Assembly: GCF_022581195.2 (NCBI RefSeq)
Contig: NC_061452.1
Span: 8,749,501-8,813,500, forward strand
Source: Helicoverpa zea
Taxonomy: Eukaryota > Arthropoda > Insecta > Lepidoptera > Noctuidae
Length of the DNA stretch: 64,000 nt
Direction of reading: 5' to 3'
Position 1 is the stretch's first letter. Each line of letters starts with the position of its first letter. Positions 35,460 to 48,700 of the stretch are shown here, in pieces. Both the position numbers and the translations under genes were made by a program. The notes beneath the pieces were generated by a model that worked only from the letters and a program-made list of their open reading frames with translations, ran no database searches and had not been told where the DNA came from.

Positions 35460-38400
35460 TGTTATATAAAAGCTGATTAGAGAGTCAAGTAAAGATTCTT
35501 TCAGCGAAATTATTTATCATGTTGGAGCTTAATACGATCAAAAGATGGCTTTAACTGTCCGTACTGTAAAATCTACTAGAAATTAATTTCAAGAAATCAC
35601 AAGCTTTCACAGTGACTTCCATTATACTTTATCTCGCAAAGATGACAGAGAATATTGTAAGAGCAGTTTTAGTTGTTAGTATTAGTTATTACCGACAAGT
35701 ACAGCTATTTTAATTAATCTCAGTATTCTTTTCCGCGGGCCGGCGATTATCGACTCATTCGTTTGTTGTGTTGGCGTAGTACTTAAGCTTACAATGGAAA
35801 CTAATTAGCGGTGTCACGATGGGCATTCAGAAAACATCTAAACGTTTTAACGACCAATTTTACAGTCTGTAAGCGCTTTTCCCAGCAAAGTGTTCACAAA
35901 GTGTCCGTTTAAAAGTAATTAAAATAAATGTAAACATATTGCAACAAATTAGGGAAATGAGCTGTCCCTTTCACGCTTAGCTTTAATTGTCAATAACGGA
36001 TGACGAGGTTGTTAAATCATCGAGATTTATGGCTCGTTGGACGACGCTGGTTCACACGGCAGTTGGTACAATGATCAAAGATTTTATAGTTTGAAAATAC
36101 TATCAAAAGGCGCAATGAAGCATTAAGGAAGTGGAAAGTTTTGTATTGTAGTGGAATTATGTAGTTTTATGTTTGTGAGTGCGGCTTTACTCACGCTTCT
36201 TCTGCTTTCACGTTTGTTCCGTGTGTACACTCGCGGCGTTTAATGTTAACAAGTTTCATACTTTAAAAGACAACAGATACTTTTCTTATCGGCAAGTACA
36301 GGCGTGGGAGATTTATAGGGTGTTAAGTGTCTTGTAGAACGGAAGTGGTGCGTTGCCGCAATGATTATTTCTAATATACCTACTTATAAATTATAATTAA
36401 TACTTATAATTAATATACTTATGGTTATTTATGTGTGCAGATTCAATACACCTGGCTAAACTGAAAGTTTCAATAGATAATTCAGTCAAGTTGTATTTTG
36501 CCAAAGTACGTAAGTTTTAAAACTACATATATCTCGAGTATTGGGGGTTATGTAAGTAAGATTATAAACATGATTGTGGGTGGGCATTTTCAATGTCTGT
36601 CCGTTAGAAGCTGTGACACAAAGGTTGCGCACAATGCTCAAGTGTTAATTCGCAAACTAATGCTTAAAATTCCCTGATGTCATGCATATTCAAAGGATTC
36701 ACAGTTATCTTAGATTTTATGACATAACGTAGGTATATTTATGGTTATTCACGCCCTCATAAACGATGCAAGTCATTCGAGGTACATTTATCTTGGTGAA
36801 AAAAATATACAACGCTTTTAGTACTGGAGTAAATTAAAAATTGTTTCTGACGTTCTGACTAAGCTTTATAAACGCAATACTCCTTTGTTAAAAAGCTATT
36901 GCAAATACACAACGTGAACGATCATTATTTTCAAGATTGAAATTCTCAATTTCGGATAGCTCCATCAATTGTTTGTAGCGGCACATCACTGCCTTTTAGA
37001 GTAAAACTAATCATGAAGTTGCCATTCGTGGCATTCGTTTAAAATACGCTAGAAGCTCGGGATTGCTGGCGTTCATCCATGGCGCGATACCCACTAACTT
37101 AGTAATAGGTGTTATAATGGGGAAGAGCAAACACGGTTTGTATGCTAACAGTCTAACGACTGAACTGCGAAAAGCCTTCTCTAAGCTCCTTGGAGAGGTA
37201 ACAACGACATTAATACACATACTTAAAAGTTAAACATAATTACTCGTTCACTGCATGTTTCCTTTCGTTTCAATATTTGTGCGAAAGATGTATGTAAATA
37301 TTTTTCTGAGCGGCGTTTACTGATGTTGCGACGAGATGGCAATAACGCCGACAGACGTAATGAGGAAGCCTGGTTGTAAACCCGCACCACGTTCTTCGAG
37401 GCTGTCAGAAACACTTTTTAGACATCATCATAAAGCCCATAAGATTCAAAATCGTTTGTGGATTGTTGCGTGCAGGTGTATAAAGTAAGTTTGCGATTTA
37501 GCCCGGGCGCCGCGGGGCTCGCTATAACGAGCGCCCTGCGTTGACGGGGCGCCGGCGATCGCGACAAACCGCCTTCGAGTGAACCTCTTTTAAAAATTAG
37601 CTCTTGAATTTTAACGTTAAGGGTCGCTATCTTTTATGGAGTTGCATCCTTAGAAGACCTTTTAACAAAACAACGTTAATAAAAATACGAGAATATCACC
37701 AGAGAGAAAATTCTTCTGCAATAAGAGGGAGTTGTATGCTTTCCTACTACTGTCTGTGACTAGTTTAGCTCGCTATCTATACTTCCATCTTAACGGCTCT
37801 TCAACAATATTTAATGGTGCCAGCAGTATAACTTCTAGATTATACTTTTTACAACTTTCGTATTATCTTGGTTAATTACAAGTCGGCAATTAATTTACGT
37901 TTGAAATGTGTGTTCTTGTTAGTTTACTTCGCTCATTGCGTTGTTAGACACGCTCTGCGCAAAGTATCTAATTTATGATGTTTCAAGTGTCTAGTGAAGT
38001 CGAGTCCTTTAACTTATCTGAAGTTAAGTTTATAATATGCGTGTTTATGGCCCAGATAGCAAGTTATAATTAAACCGACGATATGTTCGCAAGTAACAAT
38101 TAATTAGACCATAACTGAGCACTGCAATAACGGCAGAGTCAGAGATGAGTTAGGATGAAAGAGGCTGCATGCAACTTAGATTAGAAAGTAACTTGCCTTA
38201 TACAGAGACAGTTCTACTAGACACAGATTAATGAAAACTGCAGACTTTAATGCGAGTGATCTATTTTACTACGAAGAATAACAGTTGGAGTTATTAAAAT
38301 ATGCAAGTGAGATGAGACACGGCTATGTGATGAGAAATGTTGGTTACATCAGAACATGCATCTGTTAGTAGTAATTTTATTAAGTCACCTTTGAATAACT

Positions 38401-41400
38401 GTAACACCCACGGTATATCAGTGGACAGTAATATTTCATGGGCGGGAGTGAGTGTTGTGCTTTGTCGCAGCAGCGATTTCCTCATGCAATAAACTCTAAC
38501 AGCTTCTTCTTCGTTTTCCCACACTCACGCAAATCTATAACGTTCTCGATCACCACGAAACTGGTTTCGACAATGGTGTTATATTTCATATTTTTTAAAT
38601 TGTGTCTCTCCGCCAGAATGCCTTTGTACATAAACGCGTTTATGTGTAAAGGGATTCCGCGGTGCGTTGTGTTATTTGTGGACTGTAAAAACTTTACGCA
38701 GGATTACACAACAAAAATAATGATACTGCAAAAAGTAATGCGACGTTTATCCCGCTCTACAAACAATTCATACCTCAGCTGTCAGATTAATCTAAGGCTT
38801 GGCGTGCATCGTTGATTGTGCGAATAATAATCCGACGGAGCGGAGTCTCGTATAGTTCACGAGAGCGTCAAAGCCGAGCGCAAAGGAACAAAGCCTCCAA
38901 TTACCCGAGCGGGCACGCCGTGGGCTTTTAGTGAATAATGAGCCGCTTATCCCGGCGGATGACGGCTTCAGTAGAATTGTTCTTGAGTGGGTCTGCACGC
39001 GGACCACCGGGCCACTCGCGCTAGGCGCGCGGGCGCCGTCGGGTCAGGTCGCCGCGTCGCCGTCGCGTCGCGTGTCACTCCCGCTGCGGTCACTGCGTCA
39101 ACATAATTTCGCGGCCGCCTCTTGCTTCTCCCCTTACTTTGACATTTTACACAAAACGGACGCGGTCACCGCACAAGTCCCTTTTCAATGCCGCGTTCGC
39201 TAAGGTGTTTTGCGGAAACGAATAAAATAGTAATTCATGGCATTCCTAAGTGTAAACGTTCAACTGCTTTTATAATTATTGAATCTAGCTTTTTAGCAGA
39301 AAAGAGCTTACCAACCTCTTATTAGGGTTTATTTGCGGATGCATATAAGTAATAAACATTGTTTAGCTATGGTCGACAAGAAAAGGATGCGAAACTAGTG
39401 ACAGTTAATTGCAAATAAAGACTTGGTATATGTTATGAGTCGTAAAATAATACTAGATAAAAGGCATGTACTTATACTGGTTAGGTCCGTAAAAGAAAAA
39501 GGGAAAGCCGTCTGTGTAACTTGCACTAATAAATTCAAAGACAGTACATAAATAACGATCATAATAAGAATAATAGCAAACACTTACTCGTTACTCAGCG
39601 CAACATTTATTTGGAGAAAATGCCAACGTTGAATAGGTGCTCGGGAAATTGTACTGGCTTCGGAACAACAAGTATATTTTTAAGTGGCCGTGATTTCGCT
39701 CGTAACATTGAGTGAGACGGCTTTTATTTACAAATAAGTACCACTTGCCCTTTTACCTCTCCGCAAATATTTTCTGTCTATTTTAATGTCGTAGTGCTCA
39801 ATGTATTATGCTTTGAATGTACTGCCTGTTGTAAGAGGCATATGATTGTTACAACCGATCAACTGATATGATATAGACATTTGTTCTTTTTTTGGACAGC
39901 AAATCAAATTGATCATAGGGATGTAGGTACTCGTAATGGAGTGGAAGTGGAGTTTGGGAATCGGCATATTTTTGAAGGTTGCAAAGAATTCGTTAAAATA
40001 TTTTAATATCGTTTTACGTCCATCACACTTACAATACTTATAATATCTAAAAGTCCTTTAACATTTATTGTTAATAATTCATTGTGAATTAATTGGTTTC
40101 TCACACTCTTATAGAACTAAAGTAAATAAAAAAGGATTCGAGTGCTTTCTTATGTAAAAGAGTCGGTTTATTGATCTATAATTATTTTTTATGTTTGGCA
40201 CCTAGCTTAGGTGTCACATTAATTCTCTTGGAACACATTAAACTTTGTTTAATGTCTCCCGTGAACGATTCGATCGCGTCTCGCTACACGGCATCCATGT
40301 TTTATTGTGAGTAGCTATTCCATGACACAAAATTGCGAATTAAAAGAAAATTCACTTTTTATGGCGTCGTAATATTGTCGCTGGCAATTCCAACGTTTAG
40401 TGCTCTCGTTTTAAATGTCCCGACTTTTGCTATTTGATAAGGACCTAACGGTTGTGATTTTGACCGATAACAGCTATTTTAAATTGTCAGAGAGAGGATA
40501 ATAGGACGGGATTTTTATTGCTTACCTTCAGCATACCTTTCAATTTTTTTTGCATTTGATGTTACTATTTTTCTGATTTTAAATGCTATTGGCTGTAAAT
40601 ACGGCTTTCCAAAACTATTACCATGCTATGTAAAGCTGTAGGATTTAGTAAGTTCCTAATTTGTTAAGCAACATTGGCTTCTAGTTAATTATATCAAACT
40701 AATGGTTGTTATAACTTAATAATCTTCAGCAATATCCAAAGTTAGCTCGTGCATGCGGCTACCTAAATTCTGTTTCAGTGAAGAATTTAATCGAAACGCT
40801 TTTCGTTAATAAATGTTGCCAAAACATTGTGTGAAAACGATGCATGTAATGGACGTTAGAAATACCCTTGTACCTATATCTATATCTGAATATAATGTAT
40901 ATTCACTTAGTACCGTACCTAAAGGCCTAACGACACGCGTCGCCTGATTTGTTACCTGAACCTACCTCCACATAATTTAATATGTATCAGGGAGAAAGTG
41001 AGTACTATACTTCGAACACAAATGTGAAGGCCTTAAGACAACCTTGGGAGGAGTATTGGGGTTAAAGTACGCTCAGAACAGGCACCTAGTTTATATTTAG
41101 TTATTGTTATATATCGAGCGCGGGTGCGCGGGGCAGGCGAGCCCAGTCAGGCGAACACAATTTGTAGACCATTTCTCTTGCATGCCGCGCGACACTTCTG
41201 CAGATTAGGCCGAAAGGAAAATATAGATACAGCTGCTTCATATTATTTTATTTACTCATGTAGATTGTCGTTTGATATTTGCATCAGTTTAACAGTCTTA
41301 AATTTTGCTACCGTGGAATAATGTTTTAACAGGCATTATGAAAATGTTCTCTGTTCACCGAAAAATGATTAATTTGTATCAAAGATGAAATATTAGGTAC

Positions 41401-42759
41401 TTACGTTTTGCGTTTCGGAAAAGAGATTATTCTATTAAAGATAAATCTAAAACTAAAGAAGTGAAAAATTATGCAATTGGCTTAGACACCTTGAACTAGA
41501 CTTCATTTATTTGAATAACTGGCAAACAATAAAGTACCTGAAAGAAACAATGACCACACAGAGGCAACACTGACGTAAAAGTGTTAGGTAGTAATTCACT
41601 TAACTTATTTACTAGCTTAAAACAGTAAGGCATTGTTGTGATTTTTCTGGCTGCGTGGAATGAGCATATTGTCGATGCGTCCAGTTGTGCATAAAATAAC
41701 AATTGATGCGAGCAGGCATTGTGCGGGGCGGCGGGCGGCGCCGGGCGGCGCGCTACACTCGCACGACGCAATTTGTCCGGCGTTTCTCTTGTGTGTCGCC
41801 CTAACAAAGCTACGAATCGAGCTGACGCGAAACTATCGATAACTCTGTGCGGAATTAGTGCTTTTGTTCTTATTGTCCTTCTACCTCGCCAGCTTTTTCG
41901 CTACACGTTCCGTTGAAGAATAACCATAACTAGCGCACTCGTGAAAATTGTCTAGTTGGCTTAACTCGATCAACGCTGAGCGGTTGAAATATTCGAATTC
42001 TTCTGCTCCAATAGAATTGGGTTCAGGTTTTTTTGCAGAAATATTCGAGAGCGAACTATTTCTTATTTCATAATTCACGACATTTTGAAGGCTGGTATTT
42101 TATTTTAGTGCCGTTTCAATGTAGTCTAATATGTTAGCCGACGGCTGTAGCAAGCTGACGGCGAGGCGTTTAATCTCGCTGGTGGGCGTGGCCATCACAT
42201 TTTTGCGGCAATGGAAGTGCCTTCGCGGGCCCTAAGTGTCATACACTTGCGGCGTTTTAATGATAATATTAGATGTTCTTAGTCATGTGCAAATGCTACG
42301 GTCTGCCGCAAAGTCTGGCCGCGACATTAAAGTTACGTCTCTGCTAATTGTGATAATAGGCGAACATGAAGTTGTGGAGTGGCCGCTGCCGCTCCGCAAT
42401 ATTATTTAACTAATGGCCGGTACGTATTATCTAAGTAAACGTATTAGAGACCGTAACACTTTTCTTTAATTTCCTTTTGTTTGCTCTTTATTCCGTTTAT
42501 CTGTTTGTTTTACCAAGAGCTTTTAAGTAATACGCACACAAGCAGAGGCGCTTCTTTTAAAAGCTGTTGGTCGAATTTTAACGAGGCTTTCACTATTACC
42601 TTTGAAATTAAAACAAACAAATGCTTTAATAGAAATCGTTTAAGAACCACTTATTATGTTTTAAGAGTGACGGAGCATATTGTAACTTTCTGTAATGGAG
42701 GCTTTTTCTTTTTTTAATATTCCGTTACTTATTACCGAGATTTTCTCGGTTTTTTATTC
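35460..42759. other. Intergenic or intronic DNA with CpG-rich islands
   Basis: No gene is supported. GC-rich islands stand out against the AT-rich background: about 37497-37575 (GGGCGCCGCGGGGC...GGGGCGCCGGCG, with internal inverted repeats), 38870-39200 (the strongest), 41120-41210, 41700-41830 and 42130-42420. ORFs over these islands lack motifs and occur on both strands, so regulatory or unannotated 5' exon roles are only possibilities. Confidence 0.4.
38870..39200. other. CpG-rich island
   Basis: Dense GCG/CGC content with CGTCGCGTCGCGTGTCAC-type runs and a NotI-like GCGGCCGC. Surrounding DNA is AT-rich. A 90-codon plus-strand ORF and a 71-codon minus-strand ORF overlap it, neither recognisable. 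Confidence 0.4.
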
Positions 42760-42925
42760 GAATTGTGAGTGCGTTTACTTACACAAATCTCACATGTACA
42801 AACATTCAATCGGAACAGGTATCTGTAGGCCATACTAATATTTGTTCCGTCCGGAAATCGAACTAGCGACACGTTGCGCAGTAGCTAACATCTCAGCAAC
42901 TGGGTCACCTGTGCTGTCATAGATT
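42760..42925 (-). repeat. Degenerate tRNA-derived SINE
   Basis: On the minus strand: a tRNA-like head GTGACCCAGTTGCTGAGATG, a box B-like TAGTTCGATTTCC, then GGAACAAATATTAGTATGGCC, CCTGTTCCGATTGAATG and TTTGTGTAAGTAAACGCAC. This is the order of a common lepidopteran SINE body. The copy is diverged, and no target duplication was found. Confidence 0.6.
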
Positions 42926-45158
42926 TCATTTGTTTAATTTCATTTTATTCCGTCATAAGACCCGGTATTTAGGTATATAATTTTATAACATTAACACACG
43001 GTGAAACGGCATTCAACGCAGTTTAAAATAAGATGAACTATGAAACTGCTCCGTATTACATTCGAATGCATTTTCAACTGCATTTAACGCTTTAAGCTTT
43101 ACGAAACTCGAAGTTAGTTTTCAAATATCTAACAGCCTACCAAAGATATTGCTTTAAGCGCAGATCACAGCCCTATCAGATGACATGATGATGAAATAAT
43201 TTGCCTCCAGAAACAACTGTAGGCAAATCAGTTAGTTTCACTAACCAGTTGAGTTGTTAAACGATAGTTGAACGCCGACCTCGTGCCAACACTTGGGGTT
43301 ACCATAAACTTGACACTTTACAACTAACTTACTGGAAATGTACCTCTGGCTGGATTTGAACTGTATTACTTACTATATTCTGATTCAATGTAGACAATAG
43401 TGTGATTCATGGAACTTAAGTCTTATGTATTCAGTTTTTGTTATCGATGTCTAGAATGCCGTAAGGTGTTCTTCTGTTAATTTGTCAAGGACAGTTGCAT
43501 TTTTTTTTATTTTATCCTTCTTGAATATTTATGTCAAATAAGGTTATGATGCCTTATTGTGTTTAAAGTAAGTCGTATGATGTATGAGTATGAAAATAAT
43601 TGTGAATGTTAGTATTCATTTTCATACTCATGTCTCTACTAATACTGCATTGTATCTATGTATAAAGTTACACGAACTAACAAAGCTTGAAACCTGTCAG
43701 TTTTCACACCAAAATCCGCTGAAAGTACATAGAAGTCGCTTGTACTCGTAATATTGTAAACAAAAAACCGGTTGCGGTGACGTTTGCGAACTCCGCGGTG
43801 GTATGGCATTGTTTATGCACCATTTCCATCTTAACATTCAATATGCAATTTCTGTGAATAGTCTCAAACGACATGAGTGCACTGTTTGATGTTTCCGGGG
43901 CTCGTAAACGAAACTATGCGTTTTTGTATGATTTATGAATTTGAACGGTTTTTGTTCAATTTTGCGACCACACACACACACACACACAAATAGCAGTAAT
44001 AAAGTCCGCGTGTAAGCAAGTCCCGCAGACACAAACATAACAACTACACAGAATAAATTGAAACAAGATATTTGCAGATAAAAGGGATCGATTTAGTTTG
44101 TGAATGGTTTACTTCGGGAATAGAAGAGTGCGCAATAATTGACAATGCTTACTGCAAGTTAGATTCGACTCAATGACGTCATTCAGGAACTTTAGCTTCA
44201 CTGTCCAGGGCTTACTCTGCAGCTTTTATTTTTACTGTTTACCCTTTGCACCGCATTTCTATCATTTAAAGTTGCATTTTATTTTACAGAAATGAATTTG
44301 TAAAGAAGTTGTTTGTCACAATTATTCCGCTGTAAACGAGACACTTCATTAAGTTTTCTCTGAAAGGAGAAATTTATTACAATGTTTAGGTACAAATGAA
44401 TGCTATGAAGCAAAAGTTATTACTTTAAAGTCGTACTTATGTAGCGTCTTTGAATGTAAGTTGTTACGTATTCAGATATTTTGTCACATCTTCTCACACA
44501 CAATGAACATGTTTTCTACTATAAATGAAAACTGTTAATTTAAAGAAACGACGGTATAAAATCATTATTTAAGTTTTTTAGGTAAACCTGAAATTACGAG
44601 CGTATATTCTACTGAATATAAAACATACCAAACTTAAACAAGCGTACTTTCTCAAACTAAAATTGTAACACACTAGAAACCTTTACAAAATAAGAAAACT
44701 TTTCATTCATTAACTCAATACAACTAATAGAGGAGTTTGATTACATTAGTGGGAAACCGTTTCGCAGCTCAAGCTTGTTTCTTGTTTATCCGACTGAAAT
44801 TTGTTCAAGAAAACTGAAGTTTGTTTGCGTTCCGTTCGATGGCGCGTGTACTGTACCAAGTGGAGCGCGACCACAAAATGCAATTATCAACCGCTGTCTA
44901 CCGCAGCTATGCTCGAATTGCATTCCGATGCTCCAAGTATGAGCCCAGGCCGCGGCCGCCGAACGATGAACAGGTGAACACAAGGAGAACTTTACAATGG
45001 AGTGCTAGAAATTGTAGCGTTTTTTCCTACGTGAATATAGTCTTGATCTGAAGTTTTTATTACCTATTCGTTTTTCCATTCGAAATACAAGTCAGCTTTC
45101 GAGCTCTATTGGTAGCCCAAGTAACATGCTTTCTATAAAATACTTAAAAGTTAACTTT
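42926..45158. other. Intergenic or intronic DNA left of the BEL element
   Basis: Contains a CA microsatellite at 43969-43988 and a GC-richer tract at about 44820-44980. No supported gene. Confidence 0.4.
43969..43988. repeat. (CA)10 microsatellite
   Basis: Ten uninterrupted CA units. Confidence 0.95.
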
Positions 45159-45163
45159 TGTGG

Positions 45164-45606
45164 TGGTTACGCGGGAAACGCAATATGGTTCGTAAAGATG
45201 CGAAACATTTGAAAAACTGGTGATTGCAAATGCGACGGGAAAATCGGCATACTGCGGGCGACACAAAACAAGAAAGTATGCCTAAAGGAAAGGAGCACAG
45301 TACCTGTTGTCTTCTACGGCGATTTCTTGTACGAGGAGCACTGCCACAAATAAAGTTCAACACAAATCACACCAGTTTTCCACTCAATATCGATTTTTGT
45401 ATCGGAGAGAGACGTGAGCTCTCGCGCGCGTTGTCAGCCATTGATTTGTTTGTTATGTTGCACACACGACTCAAGGGCGCTAGTGTCGCCTCTCGCTCCA
45501 ACGAATGCGTTGAGGTATGTGCGGGAAAAGGAAGGGAATAGGATTGCAAACACCAGTGAAATTACCAATATAACAAATTATGAGTATGAAAATTACCGCG
45601 CAACCA
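45164..45606 (-). repeat. 3' LTR of the BEL/Pao element
   Basis: 443 bp, plus-strand text TGGTTACGCGGG... to ...CGCGCAACCA. It is the downstream LTR for the minus-strand element and reads identical to the copy at 51306-51748. Confidence 0.97.
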
Positions 45607-45615
45607 TTCCCCCCG
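45607..45615 (-). other. Polypurine tract of the BEL/Pao element
   Basis: On the minus strand CGGGGGGAA lies directly against the TG of the 3' LTR, the expected plus-strand DNA primer position. Confidence 0.8.
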
Positions 45616-45617
45616 GG

Positions 45618-45637
45618 CTTGAAGGGATGCCTTCAAG
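45618..45637. repeat. 8-bp hairpin next to the BEL polypurine tract
   Basis: CTTGAAGG (45618-45625) and CCTTCAAG (45630-45637) are exact reverse complements around a 4-nt loop, two nucleotides inside the polypurine tract region. Confidence 0.7.
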
Positions 45638-45783
45638 AGTTGAAGCAATTTACGAAACTAAATTATTTATACGATAGTTGTACTACGTAAGTATACGAAA
45701 CGAAATAACAAAATGAAAACTAAGTACCTATTTTGCCTAATCTACCTAACTACTAATAAAGTTTTGAATAACGAGCTTGAAAT

Positions 45784-48700
45784 TTATTGATTGGGCAACG
45801 GGCATAGACGCACGACGGGACGCAAGTAGGATCCAGTCGCTGTCTTTACCCGAGCGACACGAGTCACTCCGGTGGAGTCAGGGAAAACCTCCTCAACGAC
45901 ACCCAAAGGCCAGTGTAGTGGAGGGGAATTATCAGTTTTAAGAACGACGACCGTGCCGACAACGACTGGATCCACCGGCGTGTTCCATTTACGACGCGAT
46001 TGCAATGTGTGAAGGTATCCATTTCTCCAGCGCTTCCAAAACGACTGTACTAATTTGTCTAACAACTGGTGTCTAGTCACGATAGATTTTGTCTCTACTT
46101 CTTGCGCCGGTAAGTATTTTAAAGGCGTAAGATTCAAAAAGTGTGCTGGAGTTAAAGCAAGTGGTTCCGAAGGATCACTAGAGAGTGTCCTGCACAAAGG
46201 TCTCGTATTCATTACAGACTCGACTTGGGTAAGCACGGTACTTAATTCTTCAAACGAAAGAACAGTATCTCCTACAGTACGATATAAATGCGACTTTAAA
46301 CTTTTGATATTAGCCTCCCAGTTGCCGCCGAAATGACTGGCAGTGGGGACATTGAGCGACCAATCTATACGATTTTCAGCTAACATATGACCAAATTCAG
46401 TATTATGATGTTTCGAGCAAAGAAATCTATGAAGTTCCGACAGTTTGCGTTTAGCGCCTATGTAGTTAGTCCCGTTGTCTGAATAAATTCTACTAACCGG
46501 GCCACGCCTGGAAAGAAACCGTTTAAAAGCGTCCATAAAACTAGCTGTGCTGAGATCACCAGCCAGTTCTATGTGCACCGCGCGTGTAGTCATGCAGACG
46601 AACAGACACACGTAAGCCTTGGTGGAACGAACACCTCGACCACGAGACATGGTAACTTTAAACGGACCAGCATAATCCGTGCCCGTGTGGACGAACGGTT
46701 TAGCAGATTGAACAACACGGCAAGAACGATGATCTGCCATCTCAGGAAAGTTTGGCTTTGGTCTGAGCCGAAAGCAAGGAAGACACTTGTGTACTCTACT
46801 TCTAATTAAGTTTCTAGCAGAAAGTATCCAATACCTTTGACGTAAGAGTGACATCAGCAAATCAGGACCTGCGTGGCAATTAACCTTATGATGGTATTCG
46901 ACAAGCAAATTTAAAATTGGATCCTTACTTGGAAGCAAGATGGGATACTTCCTATCATAATTCAAATCAGAGTTACTTAGACGGCCTCCGACTCTAATGA
47001 GTCCGTCTTTGAGGAACGGTTTCAAGTGTCGAATAAAAGGACTACAATCCTTGCCTTCCCCGAGTCTGACGATCTCAGCGGAGAAATAATGAGTTTGAAG
47101 TTGGCGAAGAACGAGTAATTCAGCGAAGTCGTAATCCGACGCTGACATGCGATATCTAAGAGGTAACAGTTTAGTAAAACGACAAATGTAAATTACCACA
47201 CGAAGTAATTTACTCCAAGACGAAATACGATCGGCCAAAGAAAGAATGAGAGATCTTTCATTTGGTGTAGCTAGCAACGAATGTTTCTTCTCTTCAGGTG
47301 CTTCGGACACGGAAGAGGGATTGAAGGGAACGACAGGCCACTGTGAGACATCCAAGTGAGCCCAACGAGGACCAGTAAACCAAAGCGGATGATCAATAAT
47401 TTGAGAAGGTGTGAGTCCGCGTGAGAGACAATCAGCGGGATTGTCTGTACCGGACACGTGATACAAATTTTGTGGAGATAAGTCATTATGTATTTTAGAC
47501 ACTCTGTTAGCCACAAAGGTGTTCCACCGATGGGGCGACGAATGTACCCAACAGAGTGCGACCGTAGAGTCCGAAAATGCGAATATATTACGAATAACAA
47601 CGCGGTTTTGACAAGCGACAACGACATTTTTTATGAGTTGAGCTAGCACAAGTATAGCACATAGCTCAAGACGAGCGAGAGAAACTACCTTCTTAGGAGA
47701 GACTTTCGATTTAGCAGTTAACAAGTTGACAGTATTACCATCGCTGTTTTGAACATGGAAGTAAATAACTCCACCATATGCCTTTTCACTAGCGTCCGCG
47801 AAAGCTAAGATAGTGACGACACTATCGGCGACAATACCTAGGTGACGTGGGATTTTTATACGACTGAGCACTGGTAGCTCTTCTTTAAAGCGAGTCCACA
47901 GCCTGACGATATCTTCAGGTGGAGTATCATCCCAATCACAATCGCACAGCCAGAGCTGTTTGATGAGAAGTTTAGCATACAGGACGACAGGCGCGACGAA
48001 TCCCATGACATCCCATATTTTAGCGACACACGACAGTATTGTGCGCTTGGTACAATGGTTAGCTGGAGTATTCACCTTCATGCTGAAATGGTCTGAAGTA
48101 GGTGACCAACACAAGCCGAGTACTTTATGTTGGTCAGACTCATCAAATTCTTTGACAGCCGGCAAGCGATGAGAAGGAGGAATCGAGTCTAGTACAACTT
48201 GAGAATTACTGGTCCATTTGACTAACTCAAATTGACCAGCTTTCATGAGACCTATCATTTCTGAGGCGGTGGAAATGCCTTGGTCTTCCGAGGAAACGGA
48301 ATAGACAAAATCGTCCATATACAGACCTGTAGCTACAATTTCCTTAGCTTGAGGGTAAGAATCACCCTCATCCTCCGCCAACTGCTTTATAGTGCGCAGA
48401 GCATGAAAAGGACTAGACTTAAGTCCAAAAACGACACGATTGAACTCATAAACCTTTAAAGGTTCTTGCGGCGAAAAACGATACAAAATGCGTTGGAAAC
48501 GACGATCCGATTCTCGGATTCCGATACTGAGAAACATTTGACGAATATCTGCGGAAAGAGCGATCAAAAACAAACGAAAATTAACGATAATGTTAAACAA
48601 GTTCCCTTGTAGGTTTTGACCACCATACAAGAGATCATTAAGCGAAACGCGGGTAGAAGTCTTGCAACTACCATCGAAAACGACACGAAGCTTGGTAGTG

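Noticed and set aside
45224..45677. ORFs of 60-105 codons inside the BEL LTRs
   Set aside because: They recur identically in both LTRs because the LTRs are duplicates. No domain is recognisable, and they overlap the element's promoter region.
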